Numbered from the stretch's first letter, positions 21,993 to 35,125 are shown. The stretch is 64,000 nt of DNA from Salvelinus alpinus (GCF_045679555.1 NC_092092.1:22310969-22374968); one strand, 5' to 3'. Notes: generated by a model from the letters alone, not told the origin. Translations and numbers: made by a program.

Positions 21993-22692
21993 CCGAACAG
22001 AAATATAAACGCAACATGGAAAGTGTCCCATTTTTCATGAGCTGAAATAGATCCCAGAAATGTCCCATATGCACAAAAAGCTTATTTCTCTAAAATATTG
22101 TGCTCAAATGAGTTTACATCCCTGTTAGTGAGCATTTCTCCTTTGCCAAGATAATCCATCCTCCTGACAGGTGTGGAATATCAAGAAGCTGATTAACCAG
22201 CATGATCATTAAACAGGTGCACCTTGTGCTGGGGACAAAAGACCTCTCTAAAATCTGCAGATTTGTAACTCAACACAATGCCACGGATGTCTCAAATTCT
22301 GAGGGAGTGTGCAATTGGCATATTGACTGCAGGAATGTCCACCAGAGCTGTTGCCAGATAATTGAATGTTAATTTCTCGACCATAATCCGCCTCCAACGT
22401 CGTTTTAGAGAATTTGGAAGTACATCCAATTTGGCCCTTCAACCGCAAACCATGTGTAACCACTCCAGCCCAGGACCTCCACATCTGTCTTTTTCACTTG
22501 TGGGATTGTTTGAAACCAGCCACCCTAAAATCTGATGAAACTGAGGATCAGCTTCTTGATATGCCACATCTGTCCGGTGGAAGGATGAACAAATTTTTGC
22601 TAAGAATTTGACAGAAATAAGATTATTGTGGCTATCAAATTTCTGGGATCTTTTATTTCAGCTCATAAAAATTGCAACCAATTTATTTTAAG
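21993..22692 (+). mobile_element. Internally deleted Tc1-family element
   Basis: Starts CCGAACAGAAATATAAACGC after a TA (21991-21992) and ends before TA at 22693, with a degraded inverse copy of the start. The plus strand near 22278-22470 encodes MPRMSQILRECAIGILTAG, MSTRAV and RLQRRFREFG, the Tc1 helix-turn-helix. The catalytic part is absent, so it is a deletion derivative. Confidence 0.75.
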
Positions 22693-22696
22693 TATA

Positions 22697-23325
22697 CACT
22701 ACCGTTCAAAGTTTGGGATCACGTAGAAATTTCCTTGAAAGAAAAGCACTTTTTTATGGTCCATTAAAATAACATCAAATTGATCAGAAATACAGTGTAG
22801 ACATGGTTAATGTTGTGAATGACTATTGTAGCTGGAAATGGCAGATTTTTTTTAATGGAATATCTACATAGGCCCATTATCAGCAACCATCACTCCTGTG
22901 TTTCAATGGAACGCTGTGTTAGCTAATCCAAGTATATAATTTTAAAAGGCTAATTGATCATTAGAAAACCCTTTTGCAATTATGTTAGCGCAGCTGAAAA
23001 CATGTGCTGATTTAAAGAAGCAATAAAACTGGCCTCCTTTAGACTTGTTGAATATCTGGAGCATCAACATTTGTGAGTTCGATTACAGGCTCAAAATGGC
23101 CAGAAACAAAGACCTTTCTTCTGAAACTCGTCAGTCTCTTGTTTTGAGAAATTAAGGCTATTCCATGCGAGAAATTGCCAAGACACTGAAGATCTCGTAC
23201 AACGCTGTGTACTACTCCCTTCACAGAACAGCGCAAACTGTCTCTAACCAGAATAGAAAGAGTGGGAGGCCCCGGTGCACAACTGAGCAGGAGGACAAAT
23301 GCATTTCTATAACTTCCAAAATATC
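22697..23325 (+). mobile_element. 5' half of another Tc1-family element
   Basis: Starts CACTACCGTTCAAAGTTTGG after TA, immediately behind the previous element. It encodes MARNKDLSSETRQSLVLRN, a stop, then SMREIAKTLKISYNAVYYSL, a helix-turn-helix, and RKSGRPRCTTEQEDK, the GRPR linker. The sequence ends near 23325 before any catalytic part; the right terminal repeat is missing. Confidence 0.8.
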
Positions 23326-24522
23326 ACACTGGTGGGGAGTGCCAAGATGGAGGCACGGTGGCTGTTAACACAGCACCACTTATTGGTCATCTTGTGTGTG
23401 TGTAAATCATTGGCCCCATCTGGTGCTTTTGGAAATGGTCTTTTTTGGTACTATTTGGCTTCGTTAGGCCTGATAAGTTAACAGTGAGCTGGCTTCAGAA
23501 AAACTATTATGTCATTTTCCAGACATATCTCCTGTTTATTGGGATCTCTCGTTCTACACACCATGTGCTTTCTGCTCATAGCAGACAGAGGGAAATTCGG
23601 TCTGTGGAGGCCTCCAGCCGATCCAGGGCCTTTGGCGGGCTGCACGAGCAGCAGAGCATGTGTCTGGATGTGGTGGGAGCAGAGTAGACTGTCAGAGGCC
23701 TTGAGTCACTCCGCACTGACACAGACAGCCACAGCCAATATGCCACACAGCAGAGGAGCCAGCCACACAGAGACCAGGGTTGTGTTCCTTAGGGAGAGAA
23801 CTTTTTGAAATGGGGAGCTACTATGTGTAGCTCAGTTGGTAGGGTTTGATTCCCATGGGGGGACCTGTATGAGAATGTATGCACTCACTCTGGATGAGCG
23901 CGTCTGCTAAATGACGTTAATGTACTACCTTGTCCAACAAAATGTTTGGTGTGGTGTGCCCTACTGAACGCAACCCAAGGGTGGTTGGGAAGAGAGCTAA
24001 CCTTTTAATAGACCACTGTTCACTGCTAGCCTCTGCATGCACTGTTCCTAAGTACTTGATGTTAAGTATGTATTAACAGTCCTTTTTCACATGTATGTTA
24101 CAATGTGTCCAGTCCTAAAGCTACATGCAAGAAATAGGCTTGCCACTACAGTCTGTTAGCTAGGCGATTTATAACCATTTCTTATATCGCTGGTTCCTTG
24201 ATATTTCACAATCAAATAGTGATGCATTTTCTCTTTTGCTTCACCACCAGATGTAGGCCTACAGTATGAGCTGTGTCTTCTCTATCAGTAGCAGGGAATC
24301 TCTCGTGTGTCGCTGATCTGTGCTGGATCAGCTCACTCAGCCTAGCTGTGTTTAAGAGATCTCCCCGAGTTAATTGGGCTCTTTGCTGCTGCCAAGGCTG
24401 TAATGGTGCTGATGGGTGATCGTTTTAATAGCCTGGCTAGCCTAGCTTAACACTGCCTTTAGGACAGACCTGGTCGAGCAGATTTTTTAGTGGTTAAGGC
24501 TGAAATTATGTTTTTGCACCTA
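23326..24522. other. Intron 1 stretch, one SINE remnant
   Basis: Apart from the SINE remnant at 23824-23935 I see nothing recognisable. Two overlapping open frames (23445-23808) are not supported by any known motif. Confidence 0.4.
23824..23935 (+). repeat. tRNA-derived SINE with L2-type tail, internally deleted
   Basis: A box TAGCTCAGTTGG (23828-23839) runs straight into the B-box part GGTTTGATTCCCATGGGG, so the middle of the tRNA-like head is deleted. The tail CTGGATGAGCGCGTCTGCTAA is nearly the same as the tail of the LINE at 61660-61690. Confidence 0.75.
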
Positions 24523-24605
24523 CAGTTGAAGTCGGAAGTTTACATACACTTAGGTTGGAGTCATTAAAACTAGTTTTTCCAAACACTCCACACATTTCTT
24601 GTTAA

Positions 24606-26515
24606 CTTCTTCAGGCTGCAAGCCCGGCACCGGACACAATATGACAACAGCCACTTCAAGTGCAGGGCGCGAAATTCAAAATCTATTTTTTTTTTAAATA
24701 TTTAACTTTCACACATTAACAAGTCCAATACAGCATTTGAAAGATAAACATCTTGTCAATCCAGCCAACATGTCCGATTTTTTAAATGTTTTACAGAGAA
24801 AACACCACATATATTTATGTTAGCTCACCACCAAATAAAAAAGAGGACAGACATTTTTCACAGCACAAGTAGAATGAAGTAGCATGCACAAGCCAACCTA
24901 ACTAACCTAAAACCAACCTAAATAACCTAGAAAAAACTACCTCAGATGACAGTCCTATAACATGTTACACAATAAATCTATGTTTTGTTCAAAAAAAATG
25001 CATATTTTAGCTATAAATCAGTTTTACATTACTGCTACCATCATAGCTACAGTAAGAAATCGCACGGGAGTAGCCAGAGAAAATACAGACACCAACGTCA
25101 ACTACCTTATTACACATCAGGAAACATTTCAGAGAAATATATGGTGGATAGCTAATGAAAGACAAAGATCTTGTGAATACAGACAATATTTCCGATTTCT
25201 GAAGTGTTTTACAGCGAAAACACCACATATATTTATGTTAGCTCACCACCAAATACAAAAGACAGACAGACATTTTTCACAGCAACGGTAGCATGCAATT
25301 AGCATGCACAAAGCTAACCAAACTAACCTAGAACCAACCTAAATAACCTAGAACCAACCTAAATAACCTAGAAAAAACTACCTCAGATGACAGTCCTATA
25401 ACATGTTACACAATAAATCTATGTTTTGTTCGAAAAAGTTGAATATTTTAGCTATAAATCAGTTTTACATTACTGCTACCATCTTAGCCACCATCATAGC
25501 TACAGTCAGAAATCGCACGGCAGTAGCCAGAGAAAACAGACACCAACGTCAACTACTAATTTCACATCAGAAAAGATTTCAGAAAAATATATGGTGGATA
25601 GCTAATGAAAGAGAAAGATCTTGTGAATACAGACAATATTTCCGATTTCTGAAGTGTTTTACAGCGAAAACACAATATATCGTTATATTAGCTTACTACA
25701 ATAGCTAACACACAGCAGCATTGATTCTAGTCAAACGCTAGCGATAGCACAGTTCGACAGATATATGAAAAAGCATCCCAAATTGGGTCCTTATCTTTGT
25801 TGATTTTCCATCAGAATGTTCTCCAAAGGGTCCTTTGTTCAGAACCGTGTTCATTTGGACCTAGAACGAACGATGTCCCTCTTGAATTAGCATGGCACAC
25901 TGGCCATGCCGTGCTAACCTCTCCGTCTTGACAAAATTCTTGCGTCGCATCACGTCTAAAGTCCAGAATAAATTTCAATAATATAATTAAAGTATATTGA
26001 AAAAACATACTTTAGGATGATATTGTGACATGTATCAAAAAAAATCGAAGCCGGAGGTCATATTCACCTATAACGAGTGTTTTCCAGGAGCGCAGTCCAG
26101 TTCCTACTTCGCGCCCAGAAAAAAAAATTAAGTGCGCACTTATCACTCCAAGATGTTGTTTTCAGTCCCTGACAGAGATAATCAAGCCATTTCTTCTCTC
26201 ACTTCCGCATGACATCCAGGGGAAGGCGTGTGACGTGTTTCTACAGTCATAAGTGCCAAGGCCTTTTATAGAGAGTATCTTGAAGAGAGACATAGCTTCT
26301 TGGAAATGTCACTTTTTACAGAAAATGGGCTGTAAAAAGAGTTATGTTTCACTTAGAGAAATAATTAAACCTGTTTTAGAAACTAGACAGTGTTTTCTAT
26401 CCAAAAGTAATAATAATATGCATATTGTAAGAACAATAATTGAGTACGAGGCCGTTTGAAATGGCCACCTCTTTCCACTGCTGATACTCACTGCTGATAT
26501 TTGAGCCATAAGAGG
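24606..26515. mobile_element. TTAA-flanked element copy 1 (piggyBac-like), with internal tandem duplication
   Basis: TTAA lies on both sides (24602-24605, 26516-26519), and removing the insert restores the Tc1 end CTTGTTAACAAACGATAG. Ends CTTCTTCAGGC and the inverse of CCTCTTATGGC form a short imperfect inverted repeat. The right part (CTGTTTTAGAAACTAGACAG, ATAATATGCATATTG) is shared with copies at 28307 and 46725. No transposase frame, so non-autonomous. The TTAA target suggests the piggyBac superfamily. Confidence 0.7.
24797..25690. repeat. Two tandem copies of a 441-bp unit
   Basis: CATGTTACACAATAAATCTATG recurs at 24960 and 25401, 441 bases apart. The flanking text (AACCTAGAAAAAACTACCTC, GATAGCTAATGAAAGA, TTCCGATTTCTGAAGTGTTT) is repeated in the same order. 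A short AACCAACCTAAATAACCTAG motif is itself repeated at the junction (25330-25375). Confidence 0.85.
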
Positions 26516-26819
26516 TTAACAAACGATAGTTTTGGCAAGTCGATTAGGACATCTACTGTGTGCATGACACAAGTAATTTTTCCAACAATTGTTTACAGAC
26601 AGATTATTTCACTTATAATTCACTGTATCACAATTCCAGTGGGTCAGAGGTTTACATAGTTGACTGTGCCTTTAAACAGCTTGGAAAATTCCAGAAAATG
26701 ATGTCATGGCTTTAGAAGCTTCTGATACGTTAATTGGCATAATTTGAGTCAATTAGAGGTGTACCTGTGGATGTATTTCAAGGCCTACCTTCAAACTCAG
26801 TGCCTCTTTGCTTGACATC

Positions 26820-27780
<961 letters not shown>

Positions 27781-28066
27781 CTACCTGAAATGTTTGACCC
27801 AAGGTAAACAATTTTTAAAGGCAATGCTACCAAATACTAATTGAGTGTATGTAAACTTCTGACCCTCTGGGAATGTGGTGAAAGAATAAAACTGAAATAA
27901 ATAATTCTCTCTCCTATTATTCTGACATTTCACATTCTTAAAATAAAGTGGTGATCCTAACTGACCTAAAACAGGGAATTTTTACTCGGATTAAATATCA
28001 GGAATTGTGAAAAACTGAGTTTAAATGTATTTGGCTAAGGTGTATGTCATCTTCCGACTTCAACTG

Positions 28067-28306
28067 TACCTGTACATTTGTTGGTATTTTGGTCCATTTT
28101 TAAGTTTAGTATTTTCAAAAAGTAAACCATGTCAAACTTGATGAAAATGTATGTTTTCTTTAGTTTATCATACTACTGTTATCAACATTTTGTATGGATT
28201 TTAGCCACTATAAAATGGACATGCATCAATAATTTCAAAGCTACATTGAATTGTACATAATTTCAAAGCCCATTTCATAGAGAATGTTGCAAACTTGACT
28301 ACTAAA
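28067..28306. other. Short unique intron spacer
   Basis: AT-rich DNA between two transposons with no recognised feature. Confidence 0.4.
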
Positions 28307-29282
28307 CCTCTCTGGTTGTAGGTGGGACGCAATCGTCCCACCTGGTCAATAGCCAGGGAAAATACAGAGCGCCATATTCAAATAAAATGATATAAAAATC
28401 TAACCTTTATTAAATCACACATGTAAGATACCAAATTTAAGTTACACTCGTTGTGAATCCAGCCAACATGTCAGATTTCAATAATGCTTTTCGGCGAAAG
28501 CATAAGATGCTATTATCTGATGATAGCACAGCAGTAAACAAAGAGTAGCATATTTCAACACTGCAGGCACGACACAAAACGCAGAAATAAAAATATAATT
28601 CATGCCTTACCTTTGACGAAATTATTTTGTTGGCACTCCAATATGTTCCATAAACATCACAAATGGTCCTTTTGTTCGATTAATTCCGTCGATATATATC
28701 CAAAATGTCAATTTATTTGGCGCGTTTCATCCAGAAAAACACAGCTTCCAACTTGCGTAACGTCACTACAAAATATATCAAAAGTTACATGTAACCTTTA
28801 CCAAAATATTTCAAACTACTTTTGTAATACAACGTTAGGTAAACAAACTGACGTAACTTTTTTGGTAAAGTGCCTCTCTCAAACAATTTACTTCAAGTGA
28901 CCCTCATTTACGATTTCCGTACCTGTTCATTACACAAAGGAATAACCTCAACCAATTTCCAAAGACTGGTGACATCCAGTGGAAGCGGTAGGAACTGCAA
29001 ACAAGTCCCTTAGAAATCTGGTGTCCCAATAAACTCATTGAAAAGACAGTGACCTCAAAAAAATAAAAATTCTGAATGGTTTGTCCTCGGGGTTTCGCCA
29101 GCTACATAAATTCTGTTATTCTCACAGACATGATTCAAACAGTTTTAGAAACTTCAGAGTGTTTTCTGTCCACATCTACTAATACTATGCATATCTTATC
29201 TTCTGGGGATGAGTAGCAGGCAGTTGAATTTTGGCATGCTATTTATCCAAAAGTGAAAATGCTGCCCCCTACCCCGAAGAAG
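28307..29282. mobile_element. TTAA-flanked element copy 2
   Basis: Starts CCTCTCTGGTTGTAGG and ends CCCCTACCCCGAAGAAG before TTAA (29283-29286); the left target is mutated to TAAA. A perfect hairpin GGTGGGACG CAAT CGTCCCACC lies near the left end (28321-28342). The right part shares CAGTTTTAGAAACTTCAGAG and ACTAATACTATGCATATC with copies 1 and 3. The middle is AT-rich and non-coding. Confidence 0.7.
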
Positions 29283-29286
29283 TTAA

Positions 29287-30804
29287 CTTAGTTTGAAGAG
29301 ATGGTCATTGGGTCTAAATAGACGTTTGGTAGTCTTAATTCCGTGTACTTGTCTTTTAACTGCTATTTCCCGAAAGTCAGACTCTTCCAACACGCAAACA
29401 ATTTTTTTCTCAGCATCAGAATAATTTGCATTCACCAAATTTTGTGTGGTTATCATTAGATATATTTTCCAGACTTGCCCAGAGGGAATTGTTGATATGA
29501 AAAAAAATATATATATTATTCTAGATAACATTTTATTTGAAAAAATGTGGCAAAATTATTTTACATACATGTCTTGAGTGTTTTACAGATAAGGTGAAAA
29601 AAGTATTTATCCATAATCTGCTCTGGACAATTCCGGTTCCGCAGTGTCTTAACAAGATGAAACAAAATATTTAGGCTGAGGTAAACCTTTATTTTCATAA
29701 TGTAAAATGCGGTTCCTACAATTTCAATAAAGGAAAATGTCTGTACAGTTCAGCTGTTTCAAAAATATTGCTTTGCTATAAAAAAAAAACATACTAGAGA
29801 AGTGTTGGCTCAATGAGACAATTTTGTTTACACTGCCCTGCTTAGTTTGGCAACTGTCGGGCGAGTGTCGTGCGCTTCCTCTGGAGGTAGTGGTCTAGCA
29901 TGACAAGTTCGCAAGTTTACATTGCATTAATTTCTGTAGCCGAGGGTATTTTTGCGAAAAGTCTGAGTCGTCTGAAGACCTTCTTTGTTAGGAAAGAGGC
30001 TCCTGTTATTCTTTTGAGGTGTGATTATGCTATAAAAAAGTTTTCCTATCGGTATGAATATTTTTTTCTGGGAGACTGCAGTGAAAGTGGGAGCCAGGAG
30101 GCCGCCATTTAATTAGCAGCTGTCAAGCTCTCTCTTCTCTCTGAGTTGTGACGCATGCTGTCACACTGGAAAAGTCTGCCTAGCAACTGTTTAGCTAATT
30201 CCCAAAACACCACAGCAGAGACCCACACCTGACACAGTATGCAGATGCATAACAGAAGATAAATAAGCGCTAATAGTAGTTCTCAAGGACAAATACATGT
30301 GTGAGGAGTTAAGGACATGACAATGTGTGCTAGCAGGGGTGTGTGCAAGAGTAAGAATGGGGAAAATACAGGCTTATTACGGTAGTCTACGGGTTTTCTG
30401 TCAAATAGACAAACGAACGTCACCTTGAATAACTTGAAGGTGAGTAAAGGCTTGGACCTGAAAGTGAGACTGAATCTACTGCAATGCCACAGACGGGCCT
30501 GCCAACAATATAATGATGTGGCAGTTCTAACGATCCGTCTGTATTTAATCTACAGGGGCGGGCACGACCAGAAGTATATCAAATTACTGTCCACATCGCT
30601 CACAGGAGGTTTTAATCAGGGATCTTTTGTCACTTAATCTATGTCCTTCCGCATTAGCAGACATGAGCACTGAGCAGGCTTTTGGACTTCTGGGAAGGGG
30701 GTGTTATGCATTTATGCACGTCTGTGCTTGAGTCCAATTGGTTTCCATGGTTACTTGGGGATAAAGGCGTCCGCATGCTTCCTAGCCGAAACAGTTCATG
30801 CATA
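29287..30804. other. Intron 1 stretch without recognised feature
   Basis: Unique-looking DNA. Frames at 29283-29531 (minus), 29900-30112 and 30425-30637 have no motif I know and no codon pattern that suggests a gene. Confidence 0.4.
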
Positions 30805-31272
30805 CACTGAGTATGCAGAACATTAGGAACACCTTCCTAGTATTGAGTTGCACCCCTTTGCACTCAGAACAGCCTCAATTCGTCTGGACATGTCTTTTAC
30901 AAGGTGTCAAGTGTTCCGCAGGGATGCTGGCCCATGTTGACTCCAATGCCTCCCACAGTTGTGTAAATTGGCTGGATGTCTTTTGGGTGGTGGACCATTC
31001 TTGAAACACACAGGAAACTGTTGACCTGGCAAGTACCACCATACCCTGTTCAAAGGCACTTAAATATTTTGTCTTGCCCATGGCACACAATCCATGTCTC
31101 AATTGTCTCAAGACTTAAAAATCCTTCTTTAACCTGTATCCTCCCCTTCATCTTCACTGATTTGAAGTGGATGTAACAAGTGTCATCAGTAAGGGATTAT
31201 AGCTTTCACCTGGATTCATCTTGTCAGTTCGTCATCGAAAGAGCAGGTTCTTCATGTCTTGTATACTCAATG
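30805..31272 (-). mobile_element. Short Tc1-like deletion derivative
   Basis: Flanked by TA (30803-30804, 31273-31274). Ends CACTGAGTATGCAGAACATT and, inverted, CATTGAGTATACAAGACATG form an inverted repeat. The minus strand has TTQKTSSQFTQLWEALEST and MGKTKYLSAFEQGMVVLA, remnants of a Tc1-like transposase end and start brought together. Length 468 bp. Confidence 0.75.
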
Positions 31273-32461
31273 TATTTTATGATAACCTTTTGTGACGTTT
31301 TGGTCTTCGTCAAGGTTTTCGCCTGTTCGTGCGCACATTTTCCCCTGAGGCAAGCTGAAGTTCGGTAGCCGAAGTCAACTCTCCTTCGTCGGCAATTGGT
31401 CAACAGTAGGGATTCTTCAATGAAGTGTTTGTTGTCATTCAACGAGAGACCTGTTTTCATACAAATGTTTCACTTGAGAAATACTGCACCAAACATATTA
31501 GCTAGATGTAAAATTGCGCGACTAAGACCTTGGCATAATCATATAACTCAAATGTTTTATTATTTTATCTTGGATTAATTGACTATTTTCATCCTGGTTA
31601 CAGCGTCTCAAGAGGGACAAACGGTACTATTGCACCTTTTTTCTTGTTTTTCAAGTGGACTTTTTAAGGAAGTATCCGTGGAACAGATGTTCACTTCGCC
31701 CAGTAGAGGTCTGCTAGGAGCAAACCAAACCTAGTATGCAGACGCTTTATTAGGTCACTGGCACATTGGTTTTCCAATTTTGGCTCGGAGTCAGTCGTCT
31801 ATGAAGCGCTCCTGTCTGTATGTCAGATCTGAGAGACTGCTTTGTGCAGTGGAAGGACTGATGGTCCAGATGTAACCTTTCATATTTGACATTTCCCCAA
31901 CACATCTCAGTTTGAGCTCTGAACAATGTCAGCTATGTAGACTGACTGCATGGGACTCTGGGGCATCGACCAGAGAAGGAGGATTTTAGTTCATAGAAAA
32001 CTATGCTCGCCGATTGTGTGCTGTTGGGCAGTGATTTATTGTTGTCTTTCATTTAGAATAAGTGGATTGAGAACATGAAGTTAGGGCTATAGCCTAACGC
32101 GTACTGTTTAACCTTACATTAAACTAAAATAGCCCAGAAATGTCCTATTCAAAACAAATTACGAGGGAGATAACATCTATCTTCTGCTTCTCCTCCAGTT
32201 GTCTCTCTCAGCACACTGAGGGCATGTGGAACTCCGTTAGAGTTAACGATCATTAACATGCTCCATCTTAGACTTCCCTGTTTGCTGGCACATCAGAGCC
32301 CTGTGAGGCCTAATAAAGTGGTGTTTCATTCAGTAGAACAGAGCCTTCAACCTCCTTAGATAATGACACTAGATCTCTTACTGATGGCTCTCTCCATCAA
32401 CTCGGAGCAATAGTAGCACTGGGGACCTGGCTGATGAGAACACGGGGGCGCCAGATGCCAA
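31273..32461. other. Intron 1 stretch, possible unclassified repeat at 31290-31560
   Basis: 31290-31560 (GTCTTCGTCAAGG, CCGAAGTCAACTCTCCTTC, TGAGAAATACTGCACC) looks like interspersed repeat DNA but I cannot name it. The rest shows nothing. Confidence 0.35.
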
Positions 32462-32660
32462 TTAAAAAATCGAAATAAAATCAGTTTATGGTCACGTACA
32501 CAATTTGCAGATGTTATCGCAGGTGCAGCGAAATGCTTGTTTCTAGCTCCAACTGTGCAGTAATACCTAGCAATAAAAAAACACCACACATAATCCAGAA
32601 AAATAAGGAAATTAAGAAGTATCTGAACAAGCAATGTTAGACTGTAATATAGAATTGGTA
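32462..32660 (-). repeat. LINE-D 3' end fragment
   Basis: TTATGGTCACGTACACAAT, GCAGCGAAATGCTTGTTTCTAG and GTGCAGTAATACCTAGCAAT match the start of LINE-D2 at 40530-40640 on the same strand. Only the untranslated 3' end is present. It lies about 300 bases before DESI2 exon 2. Confidence 0.75.
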
Positions 32661-32978
32661 TGATGAATATGTCATCCACATCATACAGGGTCTATCAACC
32701 TATCATTATCAAATGCATACATGTATCATTATTGAATAGAGCGAGAATGCACATCATCTTGCAACAGATGATTAGTCTTTTGCTCACTGTTCAGACTGTC
32801 AAGCTTGTGTTTTCCACACACTGTCCTTTTATAGAAAAGTGACTTTTACAAGTTTCATTCACACCACCTGTTAACCTGTAGTAATCATTTGAAAGAGTCC
32901 CCTGTGTATCTGTATATTACTCATACTTTTCGTCTGGAGGCAGTCGTAATGATCACGGGTGTTTCGGTTTTCTTTCAG

Positions 32979-33051
32979 TACTGGATCAACGAGTTCACCA
33001 CCAATCTGGGAATTGGCGTCTTTCACTCAGGGATCGAGATCTACGGTAGAG
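32979..33051 (+). CDS. desi2: DESI2 coding exon 2
   Basis: Follows a TTCTTTCAG acceptor and ends at GTAAGG. Encodes [18 protein letters not shown] and EIYGR, with the catalytic His29. Ends one base into the Glu38 codon. Confidence 0.95.
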
Positions 33052-34452
33052 GTAAGGAAACCTCCGCTGCTATGATAACAGCCCTGGGTGGGGCTGACTG
33101 ACCAAAGCTCAACCACACAACCAGGCACTCCATTGAACTGCTGGGCTGTCAGGTGCTGCTGGGTAGAACTCCTCTGTCTGCAAGGCCTCGTCAAGTAGAG
33201 GGCTTTGAGTCCGATACTATGGTACTATTAGTACCTGACATCAGGACTGTAACAGATGGTGGTAGAATTAAAATAAGGATGGAAGTATAAACTTGTAAGA
33301 AGAGTTTCAAATTGTTGTAGCTGCTAACTCGTCTTTACTCATAATGCCTACACGTCTCAGAACCCCCCCCCCCCCCCCCCCCCAAAATACAAGCCACATC
33401 AACCCAACCGGAGGAATCTTTGTTAGCTAATTACCAGCTTCACTACAAACCAGACACACACTTTTGGCATTTTATTGTTTCTGGCTGTTTGTTTTTCAGG
33501 ATCAAATGGGTTCTTCCTCTAATTAAAAAAGTAGACCCAGCTAAATTACATTCCTATGAGCTGCACTGCAGATATTGAGATTAGCAAGATTCAAGACTGC
33601 TGTCACACACAGAATCTGCCCATTTGCCCACGTTCGTTTCAAGGTGTTACATCGTGGTAGCCAGGGCACCAAAATCGCAGAGAAGTTGAGCTTCACGTTT
33701 CACTCTTACTTCTTGCGGAAATTGACCACCTGGTTTACTGTCTGCGTCTGTCATATCTCTGAGTCTATCTTTTTAAAACCGCTTTATTCTAGAATCAGCC
33801 TCCCAGTTGCTCTGTCTAGCCTGTATCTTGGAGGATTGGCCTTCAGCCAGGATGTGTTCAGCAGCCAGTGCTTTATTGATCAAGAAGGAGAACTGGAAGT
33901 GTTATTTTAGTTAAAAACACTGGTGGTTCAATCTGTTAAATCAGCGTCTCGCCTGTGGTTTCAACCTCACAGCTCAGCCTATTAAAAGCTGCTTTCATCT
34001 ATACATTTTAAAAGAAAGCTCTGAGTTGAAATATATCCTCATGGCAACCCCTTCAGTTGCATGGTAGGATGAACCTGGGTATTTCTAATGCCTGGCTTGT
34101 TTACCCTTAATTGAGCTGATTCAGGGAGACTGACAATCCCAGCAACAGATGGTGTGGATTAGGCACATAATTATTGCCTATTACATTACTTTATGAGCAG
34201 CGCAAGCTGGCAATTATTTACTGTGTGTCTGTCTTTATGAGAGTGTGAGTTTGCCAAAACTGACACTGTTTATACATTCTGTAAAATGGATGTGCTGTGT
34301 GTATCTATGTCATTCATGGAGAAAGTGCATGAGTTATTGTAATTCAGCACAAGCGTTCAGATCAGGAGTTAGTAGCAGGCTGGATGAGTACATCAGAGGG
34401 GTGGGAACAGGGTTTTGGAGATCCCCATCCGCTGCATTCATCGTGGAGCTGG
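33052..34452 (+). other. DESI2 intron 2, first part
   Basis: Mostly unique sequence. A run of 21 C lies at 33363-33383. The 111-codon frame at 33575-33910 shows no motif and is probably chance. Confidence 0.5.
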
Positions 34453-34576
34453 GAGCTAGACGGACTGATAGAGCTAGACGGACTGATAGAGCTAGACACG
34501 GACTGATAGAGCTAGACACGGACTGATAGAGCTAGACACGGACTGATAGAGCTAGACACGGACTGATAGAGCTATA
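34453..34576 (+). repeat. Minisatellite, 18-20 bp unit
   Basis: GAGCTAGACGGACTGATA occurs twice, then GAGCTAGACACGGACTGATA four times. The two unit lengths differ by an AC insertion, so the array grew after that change. It abuts a LINE-D 3' end. Confidence 0.9.
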
Positions 34577-34825
34577 AATACCTACCGCGTCTGCGACTTG
34601 GCTTCCTCAGACTGCCTCAGCCCATCACAACAGACTACAATACTACCCCACCCGCCCTACACTCACCTCAAACACAGCAATTCCATTATTTTACTTTTAG
34701 ATCTGTATATGTTGTTGTAAATTGTTAGATATTACTGCACTGCTGGAGCTAGGAACACAAGCATTTCGCTACACCGCAATAACATCTGCTAAATATTTGT
34801 GTGCGACCAATAGTTAGATTTGATC
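34577..34825 (+). repeat. LINE-D 3' end fragment
   Basis: TTGTAAATTGTTAGATATTAC, GCATTTCGCTACACC and AATAACATCTGCTAAATA are the plus-strand version of the LINE-D 3' end at 40530-40640. No coding part. Confidence 0.7.
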
Positions 34826-35031
34826 ACTGGTCCACACTCACCTCAAACAGAGCAACACCACCCCCACCCGCCCCACACTCATCTCCACACTTACCTCAAC
34901 ACAGTAACACCACCCCACAGCCCTGTTAATTTCCCACCAACCGCTACTAGTACTACTGTTATGTGCTATGAATCTTTGTATAGTGTGTTTGACTTCTTCT
35001 GTGTGATCTGATCAGTGGCCTGACCTTTCAG

Positions 35032-35125
35032 AGTTTGCCTATGGAGGACACCCATATCCATTTTCAGGGATATTCGAGATAACGCCAGGGGATGCCACAG
35101 AACTCGGGGAGACATTCAAATTCAA
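35032..35125 (+). CDS. desi2: DESI2 coding exon 3
   Basis: Acceptor ACCTTTCAG, donor GTGAG. Completes Glu38 and encodes [28 protein letters not shown] and two bases of Lys69. Phase agrees with exons 2 and 4. Confidence 0.95.

Noticed and set aside
24962-25708. Two similar open frames of 109 and 101 codons, both starting MLHNKSMFCSKK
   Set aside because: They are the two tandem copies of a 441-bp unit in a TTAA-flanked repeat. Their similarity reflects DNA duplication and the frames end differently, so I do not call genes.
33363-33383. Poly-C runs (also 9719-9731, 41394-41412, 52379-52391) as possible functional elements
   Set aside because: Simple homopolymers; length may even be affected by sequencing, and nothing ties them to a function.
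33575-33910. 111-codon plus-strand frame in DESI2 intron 2
   Set aside because: No motif, no splice sites in phase, and AT-rich codon use like the surrounding intron.
34453-34576. Repeated units suggesting a CRISPR array
   Set aside because: The units are contiguous without spacers, in a vertebrate intron; it is a minisatellite.
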